NCBI RefSeq assembly: GCF_937616625.2
Contig: NC_065574.1
Coordinates: forward strand, 54,898,052 to 54,962,051
Origin: Mercurialis annua
Lineage: Eukaryota; Streptophyta; Magnoliopsida; Malpighiales; Euphorbiaceae
Direction: 5' to 3'
Length of the DNA: 64,000 nt
How positions within the stretch are numbered: the first letter of the stretch is position 1; each line of letters begins with the position of its first letter. The notes under the pieces are model-generated. The model saw only the letters and a program-made list of their open reading frames with translations, was not told the origin of the DNA and ran no database searches. Below are positions 46,463 to 58,988 of this stretch, piece by piece. The position numbers and the translations under genes were made by a program.

Positions 46463-49123
46463 ATGGCAAGCAATAACACCATCTTCAATACTCTATTCGG
46501 CGACGCCGATCAAAACTCAGCCGCCATTTCCTCAGCACTGTTCTCCGATAACAACCCTTTCAAAAGAAAATCTGAAGAACCCCATGATTCAATACCTCAA
46601 GAACCAGAAGTAAAAGTTACAAAATCCAATCAGAAACCCAAGAAATTAAAACCCCAGAAAGCTGACCCAATTGAGGAATTAAGCAATGGCAAGAAAAAGA
46701 AGAAGAAGAGGAAAAGAGACGATGTTGAGGGCGATTACGAGGCGAAAAAATACGGTTCTGTACCAGAATTAGCAGATGGGAATAATAATGTTGTTCACCC
46801 TCCTCCTGTTGTTGGGGAGAAGAGGAAAAAGGCGGAAAATGTCGAAGAAGATTTGTTGGTTTCGAAAGACGCGGAGGGTTTTGATGATGAAAGTAAGCTG
46901 TTGAGAACGGTGTTTGTTGGTAATTTGCCTCTGAAATTGAAGAAGAAGGCTTTAATGAAAGAGTTCACCCAATTTGGGGAGATTGAGTCTGTCAGGATTC
47001 GCTCCGTGCCCATTATGGATGTCGGTATTTTAGTTTGATTTTGTATTATTTGTTGATGTATGTGGGTTGTGATGTTTATCTTGACGTGTTTTTGTGCTTG
47101 TGCAGACTAAGATACCGCGAAAAGGGGCTGTTATACTGAAGAAAATCAATGATTCTGCTGATAGGTATTGACATTGTTGCGGTTTTTATGTACTTGACTT
47201 TCTGTATACTTTATGCTGTTTAGCCAATGGTATTTAGCTATAAGAGCTATAAATTTGTTATTTATGGTTGATGTTGTGTAGGATCTCTTCGTTTTTTTCC
47301 CGTTAATAATGCTACTTTCTTGTATTGCAGTGTACATGCTTACATCGTTTTCAATACAGAGCAATCCGCTGAAGCTGCTCTAGTCCATAATATGTCTGTG
47401 GTATGTTTTTGTTTTAAATTTGGCCAAGATTTTGAGTAAATTACAATTATTTATATTGTCCACACGTATTGACATGCAAACATTCACAAACAAACATTTG
47501 ACTTAATTGTGCTTTAATGATTAGTGTAGAATTAATGAATGTGACCTATTATGCTTGTTTGCATCTATGAATATTAGGTCGGAGGAAATCACATTCGCGT
47601 TGACAGGGCCTGTCCACCTCGCAAGAAGTTGAAGGGTGATTCTATTCCACTCTACGACAGCAAAAGAACCATTTTTGTTGGTAACCTCCCATTCGATGTC
47701 AAGGTAATCACTAATCAGCATCCGTATATCTTTTCTTTGTCCATGTTACCTGTTTAAACGTCTTATTTTTCTATCCTCCTAGTTCTAATTTGGACTTGCC
47801 GCCTTTAATTTTATTTCTGCAGGATGAAGAAATTTATCAGCTTTTCTGTAGTATCAAAGATCTCAATGGTAGCATTGAAGCTGTTCGAGTTATTAGAGAT
47901 ACTCATCTAGGACTTGGAAAGGGTATTGCCTATGTATTACTTAAAACAAGGGTATGGTAACCTGTTCTCTAGCTCTTATTTATCACTTGCAATAAATTCT
48001 ATGGGGATGCTCAGTTTTATCATATGTGATTATTGGAATGTTTCCTCTTTTCTACAATGTCATTTTTTTTCCTGTTGCAATTAGTTCAGCTGTTTCGATG
48101 CTTCACATTTTTGCATGTAAGCTTAGAACAAATTTGCCCTTTCAGAATATCGTTAAATTCAGTGCTTAGCAACTTTGGCAGATCTATTGATCTAACGACA
48201 CTCTTTCCTTAATCGTCCTTTTTGTAGCTATTTACTAATACAAATTCTATTGAAGCTTGAAGCTGTAACCTTGAGCAATGAACAATTGCAATTTTTTGGT
48301 TGGAAAACAGTCTATTTGATGCATTTGATTGAAGAAGTCCTTGCTTCAGAACCATTTTATATGACCATCTTGGATCTAACAGTAGTGTATGAGGCAGCAG
48401 CAGAACAGCTTTTTCGAAATGACTGTTTTTTTTGTGTGGAGTCTATTCTGTTTTCTTGTATTATTTACTAAGTAATCCATGCAGGCAGAGCGAACTAGTT
48501 AATACAGTGTAGGCACAGGATTGAACTTGAGAATTCTTAGATGTATTTTTTTCGGCTGCAACTTCTCTAAAGTTGTATTATCTTCTTATACAGCATCGTT
48601 GTTTTATAATAACCCCTTCATTGTGTTGACTGTTGATTGTAATGATTTGCAGGAAGCTGCAAATTTGGTTTTGAGAAAGAAAAACTTGAAGATTAGAGAG
48701 CGAGAGCTGAGGTTATCTTATGCCAAGAAAGATTCTACTTCTACACCATTGAAAAGAAAACACGCTTTTTCTGCGGAGAAAGCTGGAATGCCAAACAAGA
48801 AATCGTCAATGGAATCTAGGACTCCTGACCGTAAAAATTGGTCAAATTCAAAGGCTTCTCTTTCCTACCAGGGTTTACGCGCTAGCAAATCTGGTTCAGA
48901 GAAGAAACTCTATCCAAAGAACAGCGGGGCTGGCAAGAGAAAATTGAACGGTCAGACAGGAGAAAAGCAGCGTCAGGAAAAGAGACCAGCTGTTGCTGCA
49001 AGAAATGCAAAAGCTAAAGCAAGAGATGGAAGTGCCGTAAAACATGGGCATAAGCGCAAGATGGATGGTCGGACTCCAGGGAGTTCCAACATGGAGAAGA
49101 AGACCAAAAGATTTAGAAAGTAA
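46463..49123 (+). CDS. RBM34: RNA-binding protein, RBM34/Nop12-like, two RRMs
   Basis: Six exons: 46463-47020, 47106-47164, 47331-47400, 47578-47703, 47823-47951, 48653-49123 (1413 nt, 470 aa), phases consistent. The N-terminus is rich in lysine (KKKKKKRKR near 76-84), a nuclear/nucleolar localisation type. RRM1 runs from about 148 (RTVFVGNLPLKLK) across exons 1-4; RRM2 from about 259 (RTIFVGNLPFDVK) with RNP1-like GKGIAYVLLK. The tail is basic, ending KKTKRFRK. Homologues work in pre-60S ribosome assembly (yeast Nop12). The first donor is the weak GTCGGT after ATG GAT; using the nearby GTATTT instead would give a stop after exon 2 is joined, so the weak donor is preferred. The telo-box pair upstream fits a ribosome-biogenesis role. 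Confidence 0.9.
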
Positions 49124-50121
49124 AACACCCAAATGAGACTTTGTACTATGTTATTTACGCAATTTTCAAGTCATCAGCTCATGAAATCTAGCTTTGATAA
49201 ATCTTTGTACAACTATTATTTATTGGCTAATTTATTGATTTATAGAAGAGGGTAGTCTTAAAGGTAAGATCTCGACAATTTCATGCAATAACATTCAATC
49301 TTTGTTCAATTATACAGCTGTTGTTTGAGATGAAATTAAGTGCAGGCTTGAGACGATTTGTGCATGTTTTAACCATTGAAAAGAATTAAGGGAACTGATA
49401 AGGTTATATTTGGTTCATGAAATGAAATAAATACGTAATGGAATAGTTATTTTGAGTTATTAGAAGGAATGTTAATTTAACAATTATAGAATAAAAATGT
49501 CATAAAATAAGTATTCCACAAACTAAATTAAACATTTTATATAGAATAACTATTATATTCTTTACATACTTTATGAATTAAACATAACCTAAGTACCAAA
49601 TTAAACATTTTATATGGGATGACTATCATCATCACAGTTGTTCAAAAACCGAATCAAATTGATATATCATATAACTCATTTGATAAATTTAGTTATAATA
49701 TAAAGTAATAGAATAAAACTATTCTGGTTTCATTGCTAAAGTTGTTTTTCATTCATAAGATTAAAAACTGGTTATCATACACCATGTATGGTTAACAGAA
49801 CACTGAAACCATAAGGTTTGCCATTACTACACTGATACAGAAAACTGAAGACGTAGCTACTCTAACTAGAAAATATACATTTTTCGACCACCCTCCATCC
49901 GAACAACTCCTAACAGCTCGCATAAGCCACGAAGAGAACTTGTCGATAGTTGAACCTTCTCGAGAAAAGCATCATTGACGTCTGCAGCATCAGCTATCAA
50001 GTCCGTAAACAGGAAGAGCTGCATATTGCATTTCTTTGAAGCTGATTTGCAAGAGATGAAGTTGCGCTTACACAGCTGCTCAAACACTGTGGATCATAAA
50101 CAACTTCTTCTTTCTGTCCCA
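49124..50121. other. convergent 3' ends of the RBM34-like and VTT genes
   Basis: Plus-strand gene ends at 49123, minus-strand gene at 50122. The 49866-50087 minus open frame sits in the probable 3' UTR of the VTT gene. The middle (49390-49720) is AT-rich with no feature. Confidence 0.5.
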
Positions 50122-52104
50122 TTATGGTTTACTCTTGGTCAACAATGTAGGGGTGATAGAGACAATTCCAATAAGGAATAGAGTGGCAACCGACTTGAAG
50201 TCGTATAAATCCCCCATCGTTTTCAATTCACCAAGAGCTATACCAGCCTGCACAACAATCAGCTTTGTCACACAAATTTTAATTAATACATATGAAAATC
50301 TACATCAGCATCTCCCTGAAACTAACTTTACAATTAGACTGACCAAAAGTTAGTCAATTATTCTTAATTTGATCAGAAATGTCTTCTGATTCACCGGTGG
50401 ACCAGAGATGCGCGCACAGGATTTAGGGGGTCAATTGATAGTAATTAATATATTTCTAACTAATTTGATAATAAAGTTAATTTCCGTACTAATCGGACAT
50501 CACGTACAAATTCAGGTGGAAAATTGATATTTAAGTCATTAGGTTAATAACAAAAACCTTGCTTATATTCAGCACTATAATAAGGTAAGCACTGCAGTAA
50601 GAATATTAAACTTACCTTGACAGTGACATAAGCTGCAGGAATGAGTCCGATAAAGGTTGCCAGGAAGAAAATATGATACGGAATATCAACTATTGGTGAA
50701 GCAACATTAATGAATGTATTTGGCAAAGTTGGTGTTAGTCTTAAGAAAAGCATGTAGTTTAACAAGCCATGTTTTCTTCTGGCTACCTGAAAAGAAAACG
50801 TATAAATTATCCCAATTAATTTGTCGATTCAACCTAGGAAAAAACAAAGCTGAGAATCACCTGCTCTTGGAAGAAATTCAGCTTGTCAGGCCACAAAGAG
50901 AATACAAGAGGCCGGCCTATAACTTTCGAAAGGAAATAGCAAGAAGAAGCACCAGCTGTAGCGGTGAACACAACCAAGGCCACACCTTTAAAAACCCCAA
51001 AAAGCGCACCAGCAAGCAATGACATAAAAACAGTCCCCGGAATCATAAAAGTTTGCATGAAGATGTAAACCACACAGTATCCCACAAGGACCTGTGCCGT
51101 GTAGTCACTTGTGTAGCTCTCAAGGTGATCTCTGCAAAAACAATAAAACATAAATATAAATAATGCATCACAGATTATAACTCAATCTATACATAACATA
51201 GAAAAAGAATCAGTTTTGTTTTTGTTTCTGAACGCTTCAAAAACTCCAAAAATAATATGTTTCGACTGTTAACAGTTGTGGCACTTAAAGAATCAGTTAT
51301 GTCGCAATTTATGCCTACAAGTAATTATAATGGATTTACGGTTTATGCCATACAACGAGGCATTGCGTTCTACTGCAATAAGTAAGTATCTCTAAGCTAA
51401 AAGACTAATCTTCTGGCAAAGATAATAAAAATGAAAAAAATGGGTAACCAATTATCTGAAACCAATTTCACTTTAAGCTATTGATACCTGCATTGGAGGA
51501 ATCCCAATGACAATCATACAATATATGGAGTACAGAAACTATATAAAACAATTATATCAAGCTTCAGCATGAACAATGTACAATCAAATACTCGAAATTC
51601 AACCACCACACACCACCAAAACCCAATTTTAAGCTATATAATAACAATACACAGATACAAATTTCTAATCCAAATCTAAACTTGCATGCAACCAAAAAAT
51701 AAATTTTCTAATCCACATCTAAACTTGCATGTAACCCAAATCAATACCAATGAGCTACAGTTCAAATGGTATAAGCGTCGGACAACATTCTGCAAAAGTC
51801 GCGGGTTCAATTCCTCCCCGAAACGCTCGGTTTTTTCAATTATCAAAAGAAAAAGATTGGAAAAGCAACAAAACCTGAGGATTTGAAGATCTTGAAGGGT
51901 ACGAGGGAGCTTAAGGAAGCTATAATCGGAAGGAGGCAGGGTTAAATAAACACCCAAGAGACCAAAAATGAAACCCAGAACGACAATTACAGCCACCGTC
52001 ATCTCCCAAAAGCTCAAAGGAAACTTAGATGCTATTACATTAATCCGTTTGTTTTGACTGGTAATTGGGTCTGCTTGGGCGGTTCTAGGGTTTGCTGTCT
52101 CCAT
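50122..52104 (-). CDS. TMEM41-like VTT/DedA-domain membrane protein
   Basis: Four exons on the minus strand: 52104-51875, 51131-50861, 50786-50616, 50247-50122 (798 nt, 265 aa), GT-AG, phases 2, 0, 0. A first membrane helix lies at about 34-56 (MTVAVIVVLGFIFGLLGVYL). The VTT/SNARE-associated domain follows with QTFMIPGTVFMSLLAGALFG (about 103-122), SSCYFLSKVIGRP, then LLNYMLFLRLTPTLPNTFIN and PYHIFFLATFIGLIPAAYVT, and a final helix near 245. The family (TMEM41/VMP1/DedA) includes ER phospholipid scramblases; the plant member's role is inferred. Close in pattern to Arabidopsis At4g09580/At1g71940. Intron 1 carries a SINE fragment. Confidence 0.88.
51751..51832 (+). mobile_element. SINE fragment in intron 1 of the VTT gene
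   Basis: TGAGCTACAGTTCAAATGGT (A-box side) and CGCGGGTTCAATTCC (B box) are spaced about 35 bases apart, followed by a T-rich end. Partner of 9211-9270. Confidence 0.55.
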
Positions 52105-52732
52105 CTCCTTCTCTCAGATAATTTCTCTGGTTTTAATTTTGATGAGAGGAGATGAAAGAGAGGCCAAAGTTTTGAGCTTTCTTTGCTTTTTGGCAACTTC
52201 TCCTCCACTTCTCCTGCTCCTCTCTTCTTCTTATATTATTTTATTTATTTTTTTGTATATTTTAGAGAAATTAAAAAGAAAAAAAATAAAACAAGAGTAT
52301 ATTCTCTTGTGACTTGGGAGAGACTTTTTTATATCCATTAATTGATTAATCCATATAAAAAATTAAACTCCAAATTATTTTTAATTTTATATTATAATCA
52401 GAGACGGAACTAGAATAAGGTGTGGTGAGGCGATCGCTCCATCCCGGTTTTGAAATTTTAGAAATTCATAATTACCAAATAATTGTTTTAGAATCTAGTA
52501 ATATTTTTTTAAAAGTTTGATCCAATTGACATGTCGTCTGAAAAAAAAAAAAAAAAAATAAATAAATAACGTATCGCTCGGTCTAAAAATTAACTGAAAA
52601 AAACAATCAATCATCATATTATTAGGTTTAAAAAATAGCCAAATGACATATCGAGTGATACTAACTTTTTTAATTCTGCCACTAATCATAATAAATTTAT
52701 AGATCAATTATTATTAGTTTATAAAAATAATG
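52105..52732. other. 5' flank of the VTT gene
   Basis: Pyrimidine-rich 5' UTR/promoter (52130-52240), then AT-rich spacer with an A17 run near 52542-52558. Confidence 0.5.
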
Positions 52733-53022
52733 GTTAATTGCAAATTAAATTAAAAATTTCAGCGTGATTTGCAATTAAACACGAATTTTAAGATTTGACA
52801 ATGTCATTTATTAATTTTCATTTTTTAGCAAACCGAAACACTGACCAATCATATAATAGTAAAGATGTTGACGTGATTGTTTATTATAATGTCTATGTCA
52901 GCGTTTTTTTTAACTCAATGTTTTGACTTGTAAAATAAAAGTTGGTGACTAATATTGTCAAGTGTTAAAATTCACGTTATAATTGTAAATCTCGCTAGTT
53001 CGTAATTTAATTTGCAATTAAC
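52733..53022. mobile_element. TIR MITE (GTTAATTGCAAA family), both ends present
   Basis: Both ends read GTTAATTGCAAATTAAATTA for the first 20 bases. The interior shares words with fragments at 20988, 28801 and 32180. No target duplication was recognised. Confidence 0.7.
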
Positions 53023-54214
53023 ACTAAATATAATATTTGATTTTAACCATAATAATAAATAAAAACTAAAAAAACTATTTATGATCGTAACAAAATAAAG
53101 AGAATCAACTTTTATTATTATTATTATTATTAATTTATTTATTTATGTATTAATTAATGGACGAAAATGATCTCCGTCGAGAAATTTGGTGGTATGATTT
53201 GCTTAGAAGATGTGTTTGGTAGATTAACGTCACTAGTTGCCCCATTTGATACGCTTTTTCAGAAAGTAATAAGGGGATTAAAATCATCCTCTTCATTTAT
53301 TTATTATTATAAATAGTTTAATTTTATAAGTCATTATAAATACATTTTATAAAGTTATACTTATAACCTTTTCATTTTTTTGTTATAATAAATAGTATAA
53401 TTTATAAACTGGTCAAATGGATTTGTGAGTTAACTCATGATATAATTTATTTATTTTATGTTATAAATGGATTGACATATTTTCAGCATAAATCCATTAA
53501 AATTAAATTCGAATTTATTAATTTTATATTTGACACATCAAATTATGTGTCTATTTTAACAGTTCAAAATGCCTAGAGGTCAAAAATTGAATAAAAATTT
53601 AGTTTGACTTGAAATGAAATTCTGATTCTGCCAATGCCTATAAAATATTTACTACTAAATCCCAAATAATTAAGGTACGAAAAGCTATAGTATTACATAA
53701 TTTATATTTAATTAAGATAATTTTTTATTTATATAAGAACAAAAAGAGACTTGAGTACATTTTATTTACTTTTCTCAATCAATCAACCTCTATGATTGCT
53801 ATTTTTAAATGATTATTTGATAATTGCAATTTAGCTACTAATTAAATTAGTGTTACGAAAGCAATCAATCTCAATGATTAAGGATCTCATCTTTTGTAAA
53901 TTATATTTAAATAGTAACTTAAAATGTTTAAAAATAATATTTAAATGAAATAATTAAAAAAAGTACTACTTAATTTTATTTTATTTCCAAAGAAGTAGTA
54001 CTATTTAATTATAAGAATAAAAAAATGAAAAAAAGTGATGGAAATGTGTAAAAGGAACAAAAAGAGGATATGCTATATAAATGACACATAATAAAACCAT
54101 GAGTAGCACGTGTGTGGTGCAAATATGTCACAGTTTTTCATGTTCTAAACAGAATAAACAATAACTCACTTGCCACGTTGAAGAATCGATATATTGCAAA
54201 AACTGAAGGCAAAA
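53023..54214. other. AT-rich spacer, nothing recognised
   Basis: No open frame or repeat boundary found. Confidence 0.4.
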
Positions 54215-54665
54215 CGTCAAAAACTACCCATACTTATTTTGGTTTTCAATTCAACTCCAACATTATAATTTTATCAATTTTATTCTAATTTTTTAATTTT
54301 TAATTTTAAATAGCACCTTAAATAAAATAAAAAATTAGATAATTTTATTACTATAGGATGAAAATACATAAAACAACTAAATTTAAGGATAATTTCATCT
54401 TTTTTTCTATTTGGACAAACTAAAACAAATTCTTTAAATTATTTTTTGATTTTATTGAGAAATAACTTTTTTTGTGTAATTTATAACATTAAATAATATA
54501 TAGATTATTTTGATAAATATGAAGAATCTATTTTGAATATTATTCAAATGAAAAGAGTTCAATTTAATGCTTAAAGGTGGAATTGAAAATTTAAAATTCA
54601 AAATAAAATAAAATTAACAAAATTACAACCTCATGGTGGAATTGAAAACCAAAATAAAGATCAGT
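54215..54665. repeat. foldback element
   Basis: Left TTATTTTGGTTTTCAATTC and right (reversed) TTATTTTGGTTTTCAATTCC, followed on both sides by ACC/CCA and TAATTTTgTtAATTTTATT-like words. Target duplication not resolved. Confidence 0.55.
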
Positions 54666-54928
54666 CAGCCTTTTAATCAAAACTAAAATAATAATAAACT
54701 CAGGTCAAATATTATTAAATTTTAAATTAATTATAACTATAAAAATTTAATTTTTAAAAAAAAATACAATTTTACTTAATTTCACTCCAATACTTATATA
54801 AATAATAAATTTAAGAGAAAACTATAAATTTGTGTGTTCAAATGGTGCATATAATTCTGTATGATTTAATACAAGTTCAAATTTTAAAATCCATATTAAA
54901 GAAGTGACATGAAATTGAATTGAAATTC

Positions 54929-57587
54929 TGTAATATCTTGTTCATGTTTTAAGTCGTGCGTAGACTCGAGTTATGGTGCTTTGTTCGTTTGTGGTTCGTT
55001 GGTAGGTTCAAGTGGTTTAACTATGGCTTAAAGCCTGTGTTCGTGAGGGTGCACGAACGTGCACTTGTGTGCACGATCGTGCACTTTCTCTGACAGAGAT
55101 GTTTCAATCAGTTCACTATAAATACGTAAGTTACGTGTTTTATTTTGCTTTCACTTGTTTTTTAAAACCCTAGCCGACTTTCCTCACCCTCAAACACTCT
55201 GAAACATTCAACCTTCATCCCTCATCATTAGTTTTTGGATCCGGTAAGTTTTCACGTCTCTTTTCAACGTAATTCTTTTGATATCGTCACCATCGTTCTT
55301 GACTTATATCTCTATTGTTCTAGCATCGATTTGAGATATTCATCTCTTTTACATCAGTTCATATCGTCCTCGATAATCCGATGGAATCGATTTTGGTACG
55401 TTCAATCTTTCCGTTTAAGCGTTGTTACGGTTCATCGCTTTTGAATGAGGTTGCTGCCGATCTTTCCTTATTCTTGCTGCCATTGTTTTAAGTTCGGAGA
55501 TCTCATGTGTTTATAGTTGTTAACTGAATCACCTATGGGTTGTGTTTGTTTCCGTTGTTCGTTTTTATTACGATTTGGATTCGCCGTTCTGAATTGAGAT
55601 TTTATGCTGCCATTAATTCATGCTATTTCTGTTCTCTCTTTCATGTGTCTTTAGAATGATGATTACATGAGTTGTTGTGCTTGATTGTATGGTTAGGGTG
55701 TTGAGATTTGTTCGGTCAGTGGGAGTTTATAAGCTTTGTTCTTATTTGTTCGATAATGGGTTGATTTTTTTTAACAGTATTACTTGAGTTTCCTTATTGT
55801 TTTTGTTTGATTATTATCTAAGTGTTGGCTGCATGAACAATCTTGTGACTGCTCATATTCTTAACAACAATACAACCTTTATGTTACTACCAACGTTATC
55901 AATTTTAAATGATAGAATTATAGTGTTTAAACATATCAAATATAATTTCTTGAAATTAATTAAATTCCAATTTGAAACCAAACTTTCAATTACCGTTTTG
56001 ATCTCTAATCTATTTATTGTTAATATTATTTTAAATCTGAAAATAATGTTTATTTGGATTATAATTTAAATTGATTTGTTAATTATAATCGGAAAGCGAA
56101 TATTATTTTATGACCTAAATCCATATAATTACTTGGGCAATTATTGTTTATTTTAAATATTGGCTTGGCGTACCAATTTGGCTAAATGTACAAATTAGCT
56201 TTTAATTTATTTTCTTAACTTATTTTAGTTAAATATTTTGATTGTGACTTTTGGTTACTTGTATTTAAAGCTATTGAGTTCCGTTTTAAGTAATACTTAT
56301 TATTTTATCAAAAATTGTTATTTTGAGATTCATAAATTATGGTTTATATTTTTGATAAAATGTTTGGGTCGGGTTAGATTTGGATCGCCGAACATGTGAG
56401 GTTAGCTTGATAGTTATCGGTAACTCAGCAAACCCACTATTTGGAAATTGATTTGATTTATTATTTAATGATTATTAAATAACATTTTCTGAAATGGATT
56501 TTAAAGCGGAAACTTAATAAGCTTGACTTGTTTATGATTTTATTATTATCTGAGTACCGTGATTACTCTGATTGTCTTACCTTGACCGTTGTTTGTGCTA
56601 GTCATATGTGGTGTCTAATACTCTCTATAGTTAGGGTCCGTTTTAATAATTATTTATATTTGTTTAAACTCGTTGACTGTTCGTGCTTCTGAGGCGAATC
56701 AGGATTAAATTGCTTGCCAGGTTATCACGTGGAATAGTAAGTGGTGAGTTTATATCTCTATTAACCGTTTTATTAAGTAAACTGTATATTTTGTACGTAT
56801 ATTGTATAAACAGGTTTCGAACTATTTTTTCGACATTATGGATCTGATTTAGAACGAACTAGTCGATGGGCATCATCAAAACTGCGTGCGCACCGGTATG
56901 ATCATATATTGAGGTAGGTTAGAGATACGTCTTGCCTTAGTGAGGGCGCCAGTAGAAGATACGTCTTCTGGGACTCTCATGTTTATTAAGTGGAAGTCGG
57001 GGATTGGTAAAAAAAAAAAAAGATTATCCATAATGAATAAATATTTTATAAATGACTTTAAAGGTTTTCTAACTTAATAAATGTAAATGGTTATATGAAC
57101 TCATCTCAGTATATCTGCTCCCGTTGTTTTTCCAATTTTCCAGGTTTATAATTTGAGCGTATGGTTAATCTCCGTTTTCTTCATTTTTCGGAGGTTCTTT
57201 TATTTTTGAAATAAATGGTCAAACTGTTTTAAACTCTTAAACCGCAGTAGTACTAGATGTCTTATGTTTTAAACTTATGTTATTGGCTTAGACTTAAACT
57301 TTGTTGGAATCGTCCAATTGTTTATTTATCGCTATTGGCATGTTTACATTGTTTATGGTTTTTATACATATTGCCATACTATTTAAGTTATAATTTGAGA
57401 CGATTATATTTTAGATATATACTGCTTCTATATTCAGCTAGACTCGGTTACCCCCGAGCATGTGATTTTTTCCAGGTATATTGTTTATATAATTATTGTT
57501 TGTTATCCGCAAGACTTGCTATGGGTTTCGGTATAACCATGCCCATACTCTAGCGCCGGTAGCGATCTATAAAAATGGGTCGTGACA
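54929..57587 (+). mobile_element. large solo LTR, 2.66 kb, probably Ty3-gypsy
   Basis: Begins TGTAATATCTTG and ends GGGTCGTGACA, an end typical of plant gypsy LTRs. Flanking 5-mers are AATTC and AATTG (four of five match). A TATA-like TATAAATACG at about 55122 with a pyrimidine-rich leader follows the U3, so the LTR reads on the plus strand. No internal domain or second copy lies beside it, hence solo LTR. Short frames inside (55235-55444, 55797-56069, 57257-57553) are chance. Confidence 0.7.
55048..55086. repeat. GTGCAC palindrome cluster in the LTR U3
   Basis: Four GTGCAC hexamers within 40 bases, arranged as two imperfect palindromes (GTGCACGAACGTGCAC and GTGCACGATCGTGCAC), placed about 40-75 bases before the TATA box of the solo LTR. 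Confidence 0.75.
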
Positions 57588-58988
57588 AATTGAATTGAAA
57601 ATGACCAATCATATCCAATATTTTTACACTATTACTATAAAATAAATAGCGTAGATTAATTTATTTTTAATTTAAATTACATTCAATCTAATATTTTCTA
57701 AAAAAAAACAGTAAGGGATAAAGCACTTTAGACTTTCTTCTGTTCTAGCTTATTTGATTCCCTTTTCGAGTATTTGCTGACAGGGTCCTACCGGAAATGG
57801 GTATGTATTAAGAATGAAACTACATATCTTACATGAAGCCTCGCCATTTTTTTTAAAAGTAATATAGATTATTTAAACATGATAGTTCATGTTCAATTTG
57901 AAATAATACAATTCTAAAAAAATTTCATTACAAGCAATACCTCAATTTTTATGCGAGTCGAGATGAAGATAGAAACATCTTTCACGTTTCATTAAGGGCG
58001 TGTCGCGAGAAACGGGACACTTTAAAGCTACCACCGCCATGACCACGACTACCGATATACCAAAGACAACTCATAAATATTATGCAATATATAATGACAT
58101 GTGAGAATGATTATTTTAAGGCTCAAAGACTCAAAAACCACCGGCTTTTTTCCAACAGCACTCCAACTTTATAAAATAGTCGGTATTACCTTATTTGTGT
58201 TTTTGAATTTCAAAAGCACACAGTAACATCAAATTAAACTCTTTTAACTTGGATATTATTTAAAAACATATCTTTCATATTTCTCAAATATTCTAAATAT
58301 TTTTTGGTGTTATTTATATAAAAAATTATTGGGATCAGTTTTTGAACTATCCTAAATATCTTACGTCTATAGATGCTTTTAATTTGAGCTAATAATATTA
58401 TTCTATCTTTTCATAAAAAAAATTAAGTTAAATTGATGGCAAAAGGTATAAAAAATCCTCGCGGTTTTTACAAATGTACAAATTAACCCTTTTACTTTTT
58501 TTTTGGATATAATTAAGCTTTCTTTATTTTCAAATAGAACAAATACCCTTTTGTCCAACACCATTAGAAACACTCGTTAATGGCCGACATATCTCTCATA
58601 ATCATATTGGAAAAAATCAAAAATAATTTTAATGTTTAAAATATTTAACAAAAAAATTGAAGAGGTGACTGTTTCAAAAGTAAACTAAAAAAGTTTATTA
58701 AAACAACGAGGTTTAATTGTTCAATTATAAAGACACGAGAGCTTAATTGTGTCCAGAAAATAAAAGAGTTGGTCTCTACTTTTAAAAAAGAGTTCAGAAT
58801 TTTTTCATACCTTCTGCCTTAATTAATCGAAGAGTTAAACAAAATAACACTACTACTATATTAAAAAAAAAGACAATTAAAGGATAAGAATATAGAACTA
58901 AAAAAAGAGTGTATTTATTAATAGTGGAATTTATGAACCATAAACCCTACTTTTGTAACGTGAAAACACTAACATATCAAAGGGAGTA
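57588..58988. other. AT-rich spacer upstream of the F-box gene
   Basis: No supported gene. GC-richer DNA at 57960-58060 shows no open frame of note. Confidence 0.4.

Noticed and set aside
48250..48471. 73-codon ORF
   Set aside because: Lies in RBM34-like intron 5; the frame of exons 5 and 6 joins without it.
49866..50087. Minus-strand ORF downstream of the VTT gene
   Set aside because: After the TAA at 50122 it is most likely 3' UTR; no domain recognised.
51751..51832. Possible tRNA gene
   Set aside because: A and B boxes are present, but the acceptor stem and anticodon arm do not form; SINE is the better explanation.
55797..56069. 90-codon ORF in the solo LTR
   Set aside because: AT-rich chance frame with no domain, within the LTR.
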